This document shows, piece after piece, positions 1 to 8,237 of a stretch of 64,000 nt of DNA. The translations under genes and the position numbers were made by a program. The stretch spans positions 4,172,001-4,236,000 of the forward strand of contig NZ_CP053562.1 of the NCBI RefSeq assembly GCF_002085925.2, given 5' to 3'. The notes below the pieces were generated by a model that was not told the DNA's origin, searched no databases, and saw only the letters and a program-made list of their open reading frames with translations. This stretch comes from Thioclava electrotropha. GTDB lineage: Bacteria; Pseudomonadota; Alphaproteobacteria; Rhodobacterales; Rhodobacteraceae. How positions within the stretch are numbered: the first letter of the stretch is position 1; each line of letters begins with the position of its first letter.

Positions 1-441
1 GAAATCCGCGCCCATCTGCGCCATCCGATAGAGGCCCTCGGCGAAGGAGTTGTTGAAGCCGTGGACGAACAGCACCGCCTGCCCGTCATGTTTGCGCAGC
101 GCCGTGCGCAGCTCCGACTGGAACGCAGGGCGCTTCATGTCGATCTCGGATTGCGAGACGAGGAACTGCTTGTCCGGGTCGACCGGCAAGGTGTCGGTCA
201 TCGGATAGGCGATCTCGGCCACCTCGCGGTCCGGGGGCGTCGCGACGTCGAAACGTGCGAGCCGCAGCTGCTGGCTGCGCGCGGTGCCGAAGGGTTGCCC
301 GGTCTGCGGATCGGGCGCCCGGGTCGAGCCCACAAAAATCGAGCGCGCATCGGCGACCGGGTGATCGAGATAGGCAAGCCGCCCACGCGGTGCGCAGGCG
401 GCCAAGCTCAGCATCAAGATTACGATCAGAAACCGCGCCAT
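1..441 (-). CDS. Alpha/beta-hydrolase lipoprotein (DUF900/COG4782 type), C-terminus cut by window edge
   Basis: The first 147 residues are visible; the gene runs off the left edge. The N-terminus is a lipoprotein signal: MARFLIVILML then the lipobox LAAC with Cys15 as the lipidated residue, so the protein should be membrane-anchored outside the cytoplasm. Near the visible end is VLFVHGFNNSF, the HGF-N oxyanion-side motif of the DUF900/COG4782 esterase-like alpha/beta hydrolases. The nucleophile elbow and the rest of the triad would lie beyond the window. ATG at 441 was chosen because it starts directly at the signal peptide, with a purine-rich GAGG about 9 bases upstream. It lies downstream of hslU on the same strand with a 61-base gap and its own ribosome site, so co-transcription is possible but not required. 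Substrate unknown. Confidence 0.8.
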   Translation of the reverse strand, partial: MARFLIVILMLSLAACAPRGRLAYLDHPVADARSIFVGSTRAPDPQTGQPFGTARSQQLRLARFDVATPPDREVAEIAYPMTDTLPVDPDKQFLVSQSEIDMKRPAFQSELRTALRKHDGQAVLFVHGFNNSFAEGLYRMAQMGADF

Positions 442-502
442 CGCCCGTGCCTCGCATCCCTCCCGCAGGAGGATAACAGAGCGCGCGCGAGGTGCCAGTG
501 CC

Positions 503-1810
503 CTAGAGGACGTAGCGGCTCAGATCGGTGTCGCGGGTCAGATCGCCCAGCTCGTTCTCGACGAATTCCGCATCGACGGTGACGCTTTGTCCGCCACGGT
601 CGGGCGCAGTGAAGGACAGCTCCTCGAACACGCGTTCCATGACGGTATAGAGCCTTCTCGCACCGATATTCTCGACCGATTGATTGACCTCCGCCGCGAT
701 CCGGGCGAGCGCCGCGATGCCGTCTTCGGTGAAGGCGACCTCGACCTCTTCGGTCTTCATCAGCGCCTGATATTGGCGGGTCAGCGCGTTGTCGGTCTCC
801 GACAGGATGCGGGTGAAGTCCTGCTCGGTCAGCGCCTGCAACTCCACGCGGATCGGCAGACGGCCCTGCAATTCAGGCAGCAGGTCCGAGGGTTTCGCGA
901 TGTGGAACGCGCCCGAGGCGATAAAGAGGATATGGTCGGTCTTCACCGGGCCGAGCTTGGTCGAGACCGTCGTGCCTTCGATCAGCGGCAGCAGGTCGCG
1001 CTGCACGCCTTCGCGCGAGACATCGGCCCCGCGCGCATCCGAGCGCGCCGTGACCTTGTCGATCTCGTCGATGAAGACCATGCCGGAATGCTGCACGGCC
1101 TCGAGGGCTGCGGTCTTCACCGTCTCGTCGTCGAGAAGCTTGTCGGCCTCTTCCGAGATCAGCGTCTCGTAGCTCTCCGAGACGGTCATCTTGCGCCGCG
1201 TGGTGCGGTTGCCGCCGAAGGCTTTGAACAGGTCCTGAAGACCCTGCATCTGCTGTTCCATGCCCGGCTGACCGCCCATCATCCCGAGCGGCATGCCGCC
1301 GGACTGATCGGCCACGTCCAGCTCGATGATCTTGTCGTCGAGCTCTCCATCGCGCAGCTTCTTGCGGAACATCTCGCGGGTGCTTTCGCGCGCATCGGTG
1401 CCGGCGAGCGCGGCGATCACGCGATCCTCGGCGGCCTGATGCGCCTTCGCCTTCACCTCTTCGCGCATGTAGTCGCGGGTCTGCACCATCGCGACATCGG
1501 CCAGATCGCGGATGATCTGCTCCACGTCACGGCCGACATAGCCCACTTCGGTGAACTTCGTGGCCTCGACCTTCAGGAAAGGCGCGCGGGCCAGTTTCGC
1601 CAGACGGCGCGAGATCTCGGTCTTGCCGACGCCGGTCGGGCCGATCATCAGGATGTTCTTCGGATAGACCTCTTCGCGCAGATCGTCGGGCAGTTGCTGA
1701 CGGCGCCAGCGGTTGCGCAGCGCAACGGCGACGGCGCGCTTGGCGTCCTTCTGGCCGATGATGAAACGGTCGAGTTCCGAGACGATTTCGCGGGGGGTCA
1801 GATCGGTCAT
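503..1810 (-). CDS. hslU: HslU, ATPase/unfoldase subunit of the HslVU protease
   Basis: This 435-residue AAA+ ATPase unfolds substrates and feeds them into the HslV peptidase in the cytoplasm. Visible marks are the N-terminal [16 protein letters not shown], Walker A GPTGVGKT at residues 57-64, [11 protein letters not shown] with the GYVG pore loop, and Walker B VFIDEID at about 246-252. The C-terminus DLSRYVL matches the tail that inserts into HslV pockets (E. coli ends DLSRFIL). Length is normal for the family. The gene starts 3 bases after the stop of the membrane-protein gene upstream, so it should be translated from the hslV message. Unusually, hslU does not directly follow hslV. Confidence 0.97.
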   Translation of the reverse strand: MTDLTPREIVSELDRFIIGQKDAKRAVAVALRNRWRRQQLPDDLREEVYPKNILMIGPTGVGKTEISRRLAKLARAPFLKVEATKFTEVGYVGRDVEQIIRDLADVAMVQTRDYMREEVKAKAHQAAEDRVIAALAGTDARESTREMFRKKLRDGELDDKIIELDVADQSGGMPLGMMGGQPGMEQQMQGLQDLFKAFGGNRTTRRKMTVSESYETLISEEADKLLDDETVKTAALEAVQHSGMVFIDEIDKVTARSDARGADVSREGVQRDLLPLIEGTTVSTKLGPVKTDHILFIASGAFHIAKPSDLLPELQGRLPIRVELQALTEQDFTRILSETDNALTRQYQALMKTEEVEVAFTEDGIAALARIAAEVNQSVENIGARRLYTVMERVFEELSFTAPDRGGQSVTVDAEFVENELGDLTRDTDLSRYVL

Positions 1811-1813
1811 GGA

Positions 1814-2875
1814 TTACTCCGTGGCATAGGGCGGCAGGCGGTGCTTGCCGGGAAAATTGGGAAGCGCGCGCATCAGGCGCGTGCGCAGCTCGGTCCAGAA
1901 AGAGCCGAGCGCGGTGAGAAAGAGGCCGATCAGGATCAGCGTGATCCACCAGCTGCGCGGATCGGCGGCGTCGCCAAACGCGTAGAAGCTGAGGAAGATC
2001 ATGTAGCCGATCCCGGCCGTGAAGAAGGAGCGCCGGTCGATGATCAGCGCCAGCGCGGCAAAGACCGCAAGCGTGGCGAGCAGAAGCACATAGCCCGTCC
2101 CCGGCCCCATCTTGTAGAAGGTCAGCGCGAGCGTGTTGACCAGCGCGGGGGCGGCGAGCACGTGCAGCCAGAAGCCCGAGGCCGATTGCCGACCCAGCCG
2201 ATGCGGGTCGCGCATGTCGAACCAGATGCCACCTGCGAGCGCCAGAAGCCCGAAGACCAGCATCGCCAGCGACAGCGCCGAGCCGTTGGACAGATCAAAC
2301 AGGTCGACCGTCTGCGAAATCGGCGCTTCGGGGTCGAAGCCTTTTGCGAAGGACAGAAGCAGGCCCAGCCCGCAAAGCCCCACGAGGAACATCGAGAACG
2401 GCACCCGGTAGCGCAGGAACCACGCAATCAGCGCGACGGCGGTCGCGACCAGCGCGAGATCGAAGTTCGGGGCTTCGGCGATGAAGCGCATCCCGAGGAT
2501 CGGAATGCCGAGGAAGCTCGCCAGCACCGCCCCGCCCAGCGTGAGCGTCAGCAGGATCGAGGGCAGCACCATCCTGCGCTTGCGGGTGAAATATTCGCCC
2601 AGCAGCGCGATCAGCGGGATCAGCATCGCGTAACCCAGCTTGCCGCCCGCAAAGAGGAGGAAGCCGAACGACCCGGTGATCAGGATGCCGAGGCCGACGG
2701 TCACGAAGATCTCGGCGAAACCTTTGAACAGCTCGAACGGTTCGTCCTCGGCCGGAAGGGCCGCGCGACCGGCGAGGCGGTTACTGGCCAGCGCCATCAC
2801 AGACGCGGCCTGCGCCTCGTTGATATGGCCAGCCGCGACCGCCGCGCGCAGATCGTCGCGCGTCAGCTCAGCCAC
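1814..2875 (-). CDS. Multi-pass inner-membrane protein between hslV and hslU
   Basis: The 353-residue protein has a soluble N-terminus ([20 protein letters not shown], then [13 protein letters not shown]) followed by about nine or ten hydrophobic segments, for example [37 protein letters not shown] and [20 protein letters not shown] do not recognise the family with certainty; the layout recalls DUF2157-like membrane proteins. The start is GTG at 2875, which overlaps the hslV stop by 8 bases, and the stop is 3 bases before hslU. It is therefore tightly coupled into the hslV-hslU operon. That suggests co-expression with heat-induced proteolysis; a functional link is inference only. Confidence 0.8.
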   Translation of the reverse strand: MAELTRDDLRAAVAAGHINEAQAASVMALASNRLAGRAALPAEDEPFELFKGFAEIFVTVGLGILITGSFGFLLFAGGKLGYAMLIPLIALLGEYFTRKRRMVLPSILLTLTLGGAVLASFLGIPILGMRFIAEAPNFDLALVATAVALIAWFLRYRVPFSMFLVGLCGLGLLLSFAKGFDPEAPISQTVDLFDLSNGSALSLAMLVFGLLALAGGIWFDMRDPHRLGRQSASGFWLHVLAAPALVNTLALTFYKMGPGTGYVLLLATLAVFAALALIIDRRSFFTAGIGYMIFLSFYAFGDAADPRSWWITLILIGLFLTALGSFWTELRTRLMRALPNFPGKHRLPPYATE

Positions 2876-3425
2876 CGATGCTCTCCACCGCCAGGTTGCC
2901 GTTGGTGTAGACGCAGATGTCCGACGCGATCGCCATTGCCTTGCGCGCGACCGCCTCGGCGTCGAGATCGGTTTCCATCAGCCCGCGCGCCGCGGCGAGG
3001 GCGAAATTCCCGCCAGAGCCGATCGCGGCAATGCCGTGTTCCGGCTCCAGCACGTCGCCCGCGCCGGTCAGGACATAGAGGTCCTTGCCATCCGTCACGA
3101 TCAGCATCGCTTCGAGATTGCGCAGGTATTTGTCCATGCGCCAATCCTTCGCCAGCTCCACGCAGCCGCGCATCAGCTGCCCGGGCGAGGCTTCGAGCTT
3201 CTTCTCGAGCCGCTCCAGCAGGGTGAACGCATCCGCGGTCGAGCCTGCGAAGCCCGCCACGATGTCGTGACCGCCGGGGCTCAGGCGGCGCACCTTGCGC
3301 GCCGAGCCTTTGATGACGGTCTGGCCAAGGCTGACCTGCCCGTCGCCCGCGACCACCACTTTACCACCCTTGCGGATGCCGATGATCGTCGTGCCGTGCC
3401 AGCCCGGGAATTTCTCTTCGGCCAT
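2868..3425 (-). CDS. hslV: HslV, peptidase subunit of the HslVU protease
   Basis: HslV is the proteasome-beta-like threonine peptidase of HslVU. The 185-residue product starts [16 protein letters not shown]. The catalytic threonine of the family is the first T of the TTI(V/I) motif, so Thr12 should be exposed after removal of an 11-residue propeptide, longer than the single Met removed in E. coli. Next come [10 protein letters not shown] and the conserved [14 protein letters not shown] near the C-terminus. ATG at 3425 was chosen over upstream in-frame codons because the sequence upstream has no homology, and because CGGAGG sits 6-11 bases before it. The stop overlaps the next gene by 8 bases. 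Confidence 0.96.
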   Translation of the reverse strand: MAEEKFPGWHGTTIIGIRKGGKVVVAGDGQVSLGQTVIKGSARKVRRLSPGGHDIVAGFAGSTADAFTLLERLEKKLEASPGQLMRGCVELAKDWRMDKYLRNLEAMLIVTDGKDLYVLTGAGDVLEPEHGIAAIGSGGNFALAAARGLMETDLDAEAVARKAMAIASDICVYTNGNLAVESIGG

Positions 3426-3448
3426 GTTAGTCCTCCGTTTGCGCCAAA

Positions 3449-3477
3449 GATATGTAACCCGCAGGCCGGGGCTGCAA
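3449..3477 (-). promoter_or_regulatory. Putative heat-shock (RpoH-like) or housekeeping promoter of hslV
   Basis: Reading the minus strand, TTGCAG (3472-3477) and CATATC (3449-3454) are separated by 17 bases and lie about 24 bases before the hslV start. The spacing fits a promoter, and a TTG(A/C)A-type -35 with a CATAT-type -10 resembles alphaproteobacterial RpoH promoters. The match is by eye, and a sigma-70 promoter cannot be excluded. Confidence 0.4.
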
Positions 3478-3518
3478 CCCCGCTTGCCGGTGCGTGAGCC
3501 TGCGGCTAGCGTCACCGC

Positions 3519-4424
3519 ATGAGCGCGCAGCACCTTTCGATCTATCTCGATGACTGGATTCTGGAGCAGGTCCGGGCCGGTGAACACAATTTCTTCAAGC
3601 GGCTGATCGGAGCGGTGGAGACGGCGGATTGGACCGTCAGCCTGCATCGGACAGGCCCCGAGGCGCGCGCGGCGGCCCCCGCGCGCGAGGGCTATGCGCT
3701 CTACCGGATGGAGCCGCCGACCCATGCGCGGGCGCTGACCTGCCGACGGACCTATGTGGGGGCGTTCTGGCATGTGGAGGCGGAGGCGGAGCGGTGGGAT
3801 TGGCCGGTCGCGAAGGCAGCGTTCGATGCCGAGGAAGTGGACGGGGACGCCGCCGCGCAATTCTTCTTTTCCACGCGAAATAGGCTCTATCCCGGCGTAA
3901 AACCGTTCGATGAGGAGGATCTGTCCTTCATCCCGCTACAGGGACGGCTGCTGGATCACCGCTCGTTTCAGTCGGTGAGCCCGGTGCAGATGATCGAAGA
4001 GGTGCTGGCCCGACACTCCGGCCCGGTCGTGGCGACGCTGCACCCCAACGAGGATTACACAGCACGCGAAATAGAGGCGCTGGAGGCAATCGCGGCCCGT
4101 CACCCGCGCTTTCGCTTTCAGTCCGGCGGCTCGCCTGAGTTGCTGCGCCGCTGCCGCTTCGTTGCAACGCAAAACAGCGCGCTCGCCCTCGAAGGGTTCT
4201 TCCTGCGCAAACCGGCGATCCTGTTCGGCCTGTCGGATTTTCACCACATCGCCGGATCGGTGCCGCGCGACGGGATCGAGGCCGCTTTCGCCAAACTGCG
4301 CGAGACCCCGCCGGTGGCGCGATACCTCTACTGGTTCCTGCAGCTGCAATCGCTCAACGCGGGCCGCCCCGAATTCGAAGAGCGGCTTCGCGCGCGGCTG
4401 CGCCATTTCGGCTGGCCGATATGA
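3519..4424 (+). CDS. Uncharacterised protein with capsule-polysaccharide (Kdo-transferase-like) signature
   Basis: The 301-residue soluble protein has no signal peptide or membrane segment. The best clue is in the C-terminal third: [20 protein letters not shown] followed by [15 protein letters not shown]. That layout (an N-S/T, then LEGFF-KP-I-FG) is typical of the second Rossmann domain of capsule polysaccharide/Kdo transferases such as the KpsC/KpsS family. The N-terminal half is not recognisable. A glycosyltransferase-like role in surface polysaccharide is therefore a weak inference. It stands alone, divergent from hslV, with no clear Shine-Dalgarno before its ATG and a terminator directly after its stop. 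Confidence 0.7.
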   Translation: MSAQHLSIYLDDWILEQVRAGEHNFFKRLIGAVETADWTVSLHRTGPEARAAAPAREGYALYRMEPPTHARALTCRRTYVGAFWHVEAEAERWDWPVAKAAFDAEEVDGDAAAQFFFSTRNRLYPGVKPFDEEDLSFIPLQGRLLDHRSFQSVSPVQMIEEVLARHSGPVVATLHPNEDYTAREIEALEAIAARHPRFRFQSGGSPELLRRCRFVATQNSALALEGFFLRKPAILFGLSDFHHIAGSVPRDGIEAAFAKLRETPPVARYLYWFLQLQSLNAGRPEFEERLRARLRHFGWPI

Positions 4425-4452
4425 AAAAAGGCGCCCGAGGGCGCCCTTTTCC
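4424..4452. terminator. Bidirectional terminator between the orphan gene and trxA
   Basis: An A-run, the inverted repeat GGCGCC-CGAG-GGCGCC and a T-run lie between two convergent genes. The A-tract on one side and the T-tract on the other make it usable from both strands. Confidence 0.75.
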
Positions 4453-4471
4453 GTCAAACCTGATCCGCAGA

Positions 4472-4792
4472 TCAGATCGATTCGTTGATCCAGCTTTGCA
4501 GCGCCGCTTTCGGGGCTGCGCCGATCTTGTTCGAGACGACCTCGCCATCCTTGAACAGGAACAGGGCGGGGATGCCACGCACGCCCAGCGTCGCCGGGCT
4601 GTCGGGGTTCTCGTCGACGTTCACTTTCACGACCTTGATCTTGCCCGACATTTCCTGGGCAATCTCTTCGAGCGACGGGCCGATCATGCGGCAGGGGCCG
4701 CACCATTCAGCCCAGAAATCCACCACGACGGGAACGTCGGACTTGCGCACTTCTTCGTCGAAAGTGGCGTCGGTAACAGCAACGGTAGCCAT
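4472..4792 (-). CDS. trxA: Thioredoxin 1
   Basis: A 106-residue thioredoxin with the redox-active motif WCGPC (Cys31 and Cys34) inside [14 protein letters not shown] and the cis-proline segment [11 protein letters not shown]. It reduces protein disulfides in the cytoplasm and is recharged by thioredoxin reductase. Length is standard. ATG at 4792 has GGAGG about 7 bases upstream. It lies downstream of addA on the same strand, 55 bases after the addA stop, as in many Rhodobacterales, so it may be read from the addBA operon as well as from a promoter of its own. Confidence 0.97.
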   Translation of the reverse strand: MATVAVTDATFDEEVRKSDVPVVVDFWAEWCGPCRMIGPSLEEIAQEMSGKIKVVKVNVDENPDSPATLGVRGIPALFLFKDGEVVSNKIGAAPKAALQSWINESI

Positions 4793-4847
4793 GTCAGCCT
4801 CCTGAATATTGGGTCGGCAAGGAAGGTAAGTTCCGCCCCCGTCGGCG

Positions 4848-7800
4848 TCAAGATACAGTGGGCGTGCGCAAGCTCCCGTCTAGCTGTGCATCTGCGAGCG
4901 GCATGATCGTTCCGTCCTGTGTCCACAGGATCGCGCAGGTGATGGCGCTTCCGGGGTGAATTTGGCGCAATGCCGCGCGATAGGCGGCCATCTGTCGCAC
5001 GATCCCCTCGGGCACCTGATCGGGTGACGCGGGGACGATGCGGTTGGATTTGTAATCGAGGACATGAACGCCTTCGGCATCGATCCGCAGACGGTCGAGG
5101 AAGCCGTGAATCCGCTGGCCGCCGAATTCCTCCAGCGCGGCGGTGATCTCGACCTCCGCCAGACAGTCCGGACCCAGCCAGGCCGCCATGCCCGGCGCTT
5201 CGAGAACGCGGATCGCTTCGGCCAAAACAGGCTCTATTTCACCCGGAAGCAGCACATCCTCGCCCTCGGACAGCAGCAGTTCGGCAAGGTCTTCCCACTG
5301 GTCGCGCGGCCGTTCGGGCAGATATTCGAGGAGCCGGTGCAGGTTGCGGCCGTGCCGCAGCGCCTCGTCTTCGTCCATGATCTCGCCACCGCCGAACAGA
5401 GCCTTCGCCCCGCCCAGATCAGAGGGCGAAAGCGGACGCGGCGGCGGCTCGACGGCAGCGGCTAGGGTGAGGCTCCATGCGGGCAGATCCAGTCGCGTGA
5501 CCTCCTCTGCGGCCGCTGGCGCGAGCGCGTTTTCCGGCCATGCGCCCGTGGCGTGGCGTGGAAACTCGCCCAGCTCCTGCAACGGCTTGGAAAGCCCCGT
5601 GACGTCCTCGGTCCCGGCAGCTTCGAGGCCCGATTTCATCCGGCTATACCAAGTCTCGTCGCCCTCGCCGACCTCACCGGCTGCGGCCACAATCAGCCAT
5701 TTCTCCGCCCGCGTCATCGCAACGTAGAGAAGCCGCTGTGCCTCTTCCGTGCGGGCAGTCGTCTCCTTACCCGCAGCCGAAAGCTGGGCCTCCGGCGCGT
5801 CCGTCGTGGGCTGCCGCAAGCCCGCGACGCCATTGTCCAAACGCAGGATTTTAGGCGGATTAGGCTCTTTTTTCTTCGCCGTATCGGGCAGGATAACGAT
5901 CGGCGCTTCCAGCCCTTTCGAGCCGTGGACCGTCATCACCCGGATCGCGCGCCCTGCCCCGTCCAGCTGCCGTTTTACCTGCACGTCATCCGCATCGAGC
6001 CAGCCGAGGAACCCGGTCAGGCTGGGCACTTCGTTACGCTCGAACGCCAGTGCCTGCGAGATCAGCTCGTCGATCCCGTCCTCCGCCTCGGGGCCGAGCC
6101 GCGCCAGAAGCCGCTCGCGCCCGCCATGCCGGGTCAGCAGGCGTTCGATCAGCTCGAATGGCCGCAGGAAATCAGAATTGTCGCGCAGATCTTTCAGCAT
6201 CTCCTGCGTATCGCGCCGCATCTCGCCACGGCGGAGCGCCTCCCAGAGATAGCCCTTCCGGGGCTGCGCGAGCTGATAGAGCTCCTGCTCGGACCAGTTC
6301 AGAAGCGGCGAGCGCAACGCCTCCGCCAGCGACAGATCGTCCTCGGGCGTCGCGAGGAAGCTGAGAAGCGAGCGAATATCACGCACCGCAAGCTCCGCCC
6401 CGAGCTTCAGGCGATCCGCCCCCGCGACCGCCAGCCCGATCGATTTGCAGGCGCGGATGATCTCGGAAAACAGCTCCGAGCGACGCCGCACGAGGATCAG
6501 GAAATCGCCCTCATGCACCGGGCGCGCGCCGCCGGGCGCCTCGTGATCCGGGATCTGCACGCCTTGCGCGATCATCGCGGAAATCTCGGCAGCGATCATG
6601 CGCGACAGCTGAGAAATCGCAGATTCCGCGCTCGTGAGATCGACCGGGCTCTCCCAATCGTCCTCATCATCCGTCTTCACCGCCTCGATCGCGGGCCACA
6701 GATCGACGCGGCCCGGAAGCGCCTCGTGGAAGGCGATATGCGAGGGCGCGCCGCCCAGGCCCTGTTCGGCCCCGCGCGCAAAAGCGAGGTCCACGGAACG
6801 CAGCACGGCGGCGGACGATCGGAAGGAATGCTCCAGCTCCAGCGGAGAGAGCGCGCGACCGATATCCGCGAATTTTCGGGCGAAATGGGCGCGCATCTCC
6901 TCGAATTGCTGGAGGTCGGCCCCTTGGAAGGAATAGATCGACTGCTTGCGGTCGCCCACCACAAACAGCGTGCGTTCGCCCTTATGCGCGCCCTCGCCGG
7001 AGGTGAATTCCTCGGCGATCCGCTCGATCACCCGCCATTGCCGGGGGCTGGTATCCTGCGCCTCATCGACGAGGATATGGTCGATCCCGCCATCGAGGCG
7101 GAACAGCACCCATTGCGCCACAGACGGCTCATCCAGCAGCGCCGCCGCCCGGTCGATCAGATCGTCGAAATCGAGCCAGCCGCGCGCGGCCTTATAGGCG
7201 TCGAGCCGTGGCAGGAAGACCTGCGCGAACCGGTGCAACGCATGGGCGCGCTTGGCCGCGACGAAAGCGAGACGGCGGGGACGGTTCTCGGAGACGCGCT
7301 CGGACAGGTCGGACAGCGCCGCCATCGTGCCGTCGCCCAGCGATTTGGCGAGCGCCTTGGTGGCAACCTTGTCGAGCTTGGGCTGATAGGGCGGGCCGTC
7401 CTTCGGTTTCTTGACGCAAAGCACATCTTCCAGGGCCTGCACAGCGTCCAGATCGCGGGTGCGCGCCGCCGCCAGACCTGCGCCGACGCGCTGATCGTTC
7501 TTGGAGCTTGCAAGAAACGCAGGCGCGACCTCGCGGATCATCTTCAGATCGCCGTCGTCGAAGACTTCTGACAGCAGCGCCTCTTCGGTCATGTCCCGCG
7601 GCAGATCGTAGGCTTCCAGCAGATCGGGCAAGCCCAGATCGCCTGCAAAACCGACCCTATTCCGGCTTATATCGGCTGCAAGCGACGTCAGATCCTCGCC
7701 GGAATAGACGCCGAGCAACGCATCGAGCCGGTCGCAATCCGGGCCAGTCGCGATCTCCTCGAGGATATCCTCGCGCATCAATTCGCCGGCGCGGTCGTCC

Positions 7801-8237
7801 ATCTCGGAAAAGCCCGGCGAGACTTTCGCCTCAAGCGGGAAGCGGCGCAGCAGCCCCGCGCAGAAGGCGTGAATGGTCTGGATCTTCAGCCCGCCCGGCG
7901 TCTCGATCGCCTTGGCGAACAGCCGCCGCGCTTTCGCCAGATCCTCGGCAGAGAGCGCCTCATCGGCACCCAGCGCCCTTAGCTTCTCGCGCAGCTTCGC
8001 CTCGTCCATCATCGCCCAGCCGCCCAGCAGCCCAAGCAGTCGGTTCTGCATCTCCGCCGCGGCGGCCTTGGTGTAGGTCAGGCACAGGATGCGTTGAGGC
8101 TCTGTTCCCGCCAAAAGCATGCGCGCGACGCGGTCGGTCAGCACCTTGGTTTTGCCCGAGCCCGCATTCGCGGCGAGCCAGACCGAGCTGTCCGGTTGCG
8201 AGGCCTGATGCTGTCTGAGGCTGGCCGGATGGGTCAT
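4848..8237 (-). CDS. addA: AddA, helicase-nuclease subunit of the AddAB recombination enzyme
   Basis: AddAB processes DNA double-strand ends for RecA-dependent repair and is the alphaproteobacterial counterpart of RecBCD. The 1129-residue AddA is a UvrD/Rep superfamily 1 helicase: Walker A ANAGSGKT at residues 23-30, [14 protein letters not shown] (motif Ia), [15 protein letters not shown] (Walker B, motif II), [15 protein letters not shown] (motif III) and [15 protein letters not shown] (motif V). The C-terminus carries the RecB-like nuclease: GFLDRLRID followed by VLDYKSNR, with the catalytic D and DYK intact. It overlaps the addB stop by 4 bases (ATGA), giving translational coupling and matched subunit amounts. 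Confidence 0.96.
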   Translation of the reverse strand: MTHPASLRQHQASQPDSSVWLAANAGSGKTKVLTDRVARMLLAGTEPQRILCLTYTKAAAAEMQNRLLGLLGGWAMMDEAKLREKLRALGADEALSAEDLAKARRLFAKAIETPGGLKIQTIHAFCAGLLRRFPLEAKVSPGFSEMDDRAGELMREDILEEIATGPDCDRLDALLGVYSGEDLTSLAADISRNRVGFAGDLGLPDLLEAYDLPRDMTEEALLSEVFDDGDLKMIREVAPAFLASSKNDQRVGAGLAAARTRDLDAVQALEDVLCVKKPKDGPPYQPKLDKVATKALAKSLGDGTMAALSDLSERVSENRPRRLAFVAAKRAHALHRFAQVFLPRLDAYKAARGWLDFDDLIDRAAALLDEPSVAQWVLFRLDGGIDHILVDEAQDTSPRQWRVIERIAEEFTSGEGAHKGERTLFVVGDRKQSIYSFQGADLQQFEEMRAHFARKFADIGRALSPLELEHSFRSSAAVLRSVDLAFARGAEQGLGGAPSHIAFHEALPGRVDLWPAIEAVKTDDEDDWESPVDLTSAESAISQLSRMIAAEISAMIAQGVQIPDHEAPGGARPVHEGDFLILVRRRSELFSEIIRACKSIGLAVAGADRLKLGAELAVRDIRSLLSFLATPEDDLSLAEALRSPLLNWSEQELYQLAQPRKGYLWEALRRGEMRRDTQEMLKDLRDNSDFLRPFELIERLLTRHGGRERLLARLGPEAEDGIDELISQALAFERNEVPSLTGFLGWLDADDVQVKRQLDGAGRAIRVMTVHGSKGLEAPIVILPDTAKKKEPNPPKILRLDNGVAGLRQPTTDAPEAQLSAAGKETTARTEEAQRLLYVAMTRAEKWLIVAAAGEVGEGDETWYSRMKSGLEAAGTEDVTGLSKPLQELGEFPRHATGAWPENALAPAAAEEVTRLDLPAWSLTLAAAVEPPPRPLSPSDLGGAKALFGGGEIMDEDEALRHGRNLHRLLEYLPERPRDQWEDLAELLLSEGEDVLLPGEIEPVLAEAIRVLEAPGMAAWLGPDCLAEVEITAALEEFGGQRIHGFLDRLRIDAEGVHVLDYKSNRIVPASPDQVPEGIVRQMAAYRAALRQIHPGSAITCAILWTQDGTIMPLADAQLDGSLRTPTVS

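Noticed and set aside
587..3226. An 879-codon open frame on the plus strand opposite hslU, the membrane-protein gene and hslV
   Set aside because: It is antisense to three well-supported genes, is rich in Arg, His and Gly, has no domain, and arises from high-GC third positions.
5553..7571. A 672-codon open frame on the plus strand opposite addA
   Set aside because: It is antisense to the AddA helicase motifs, and its translation has shadow-frame composition.
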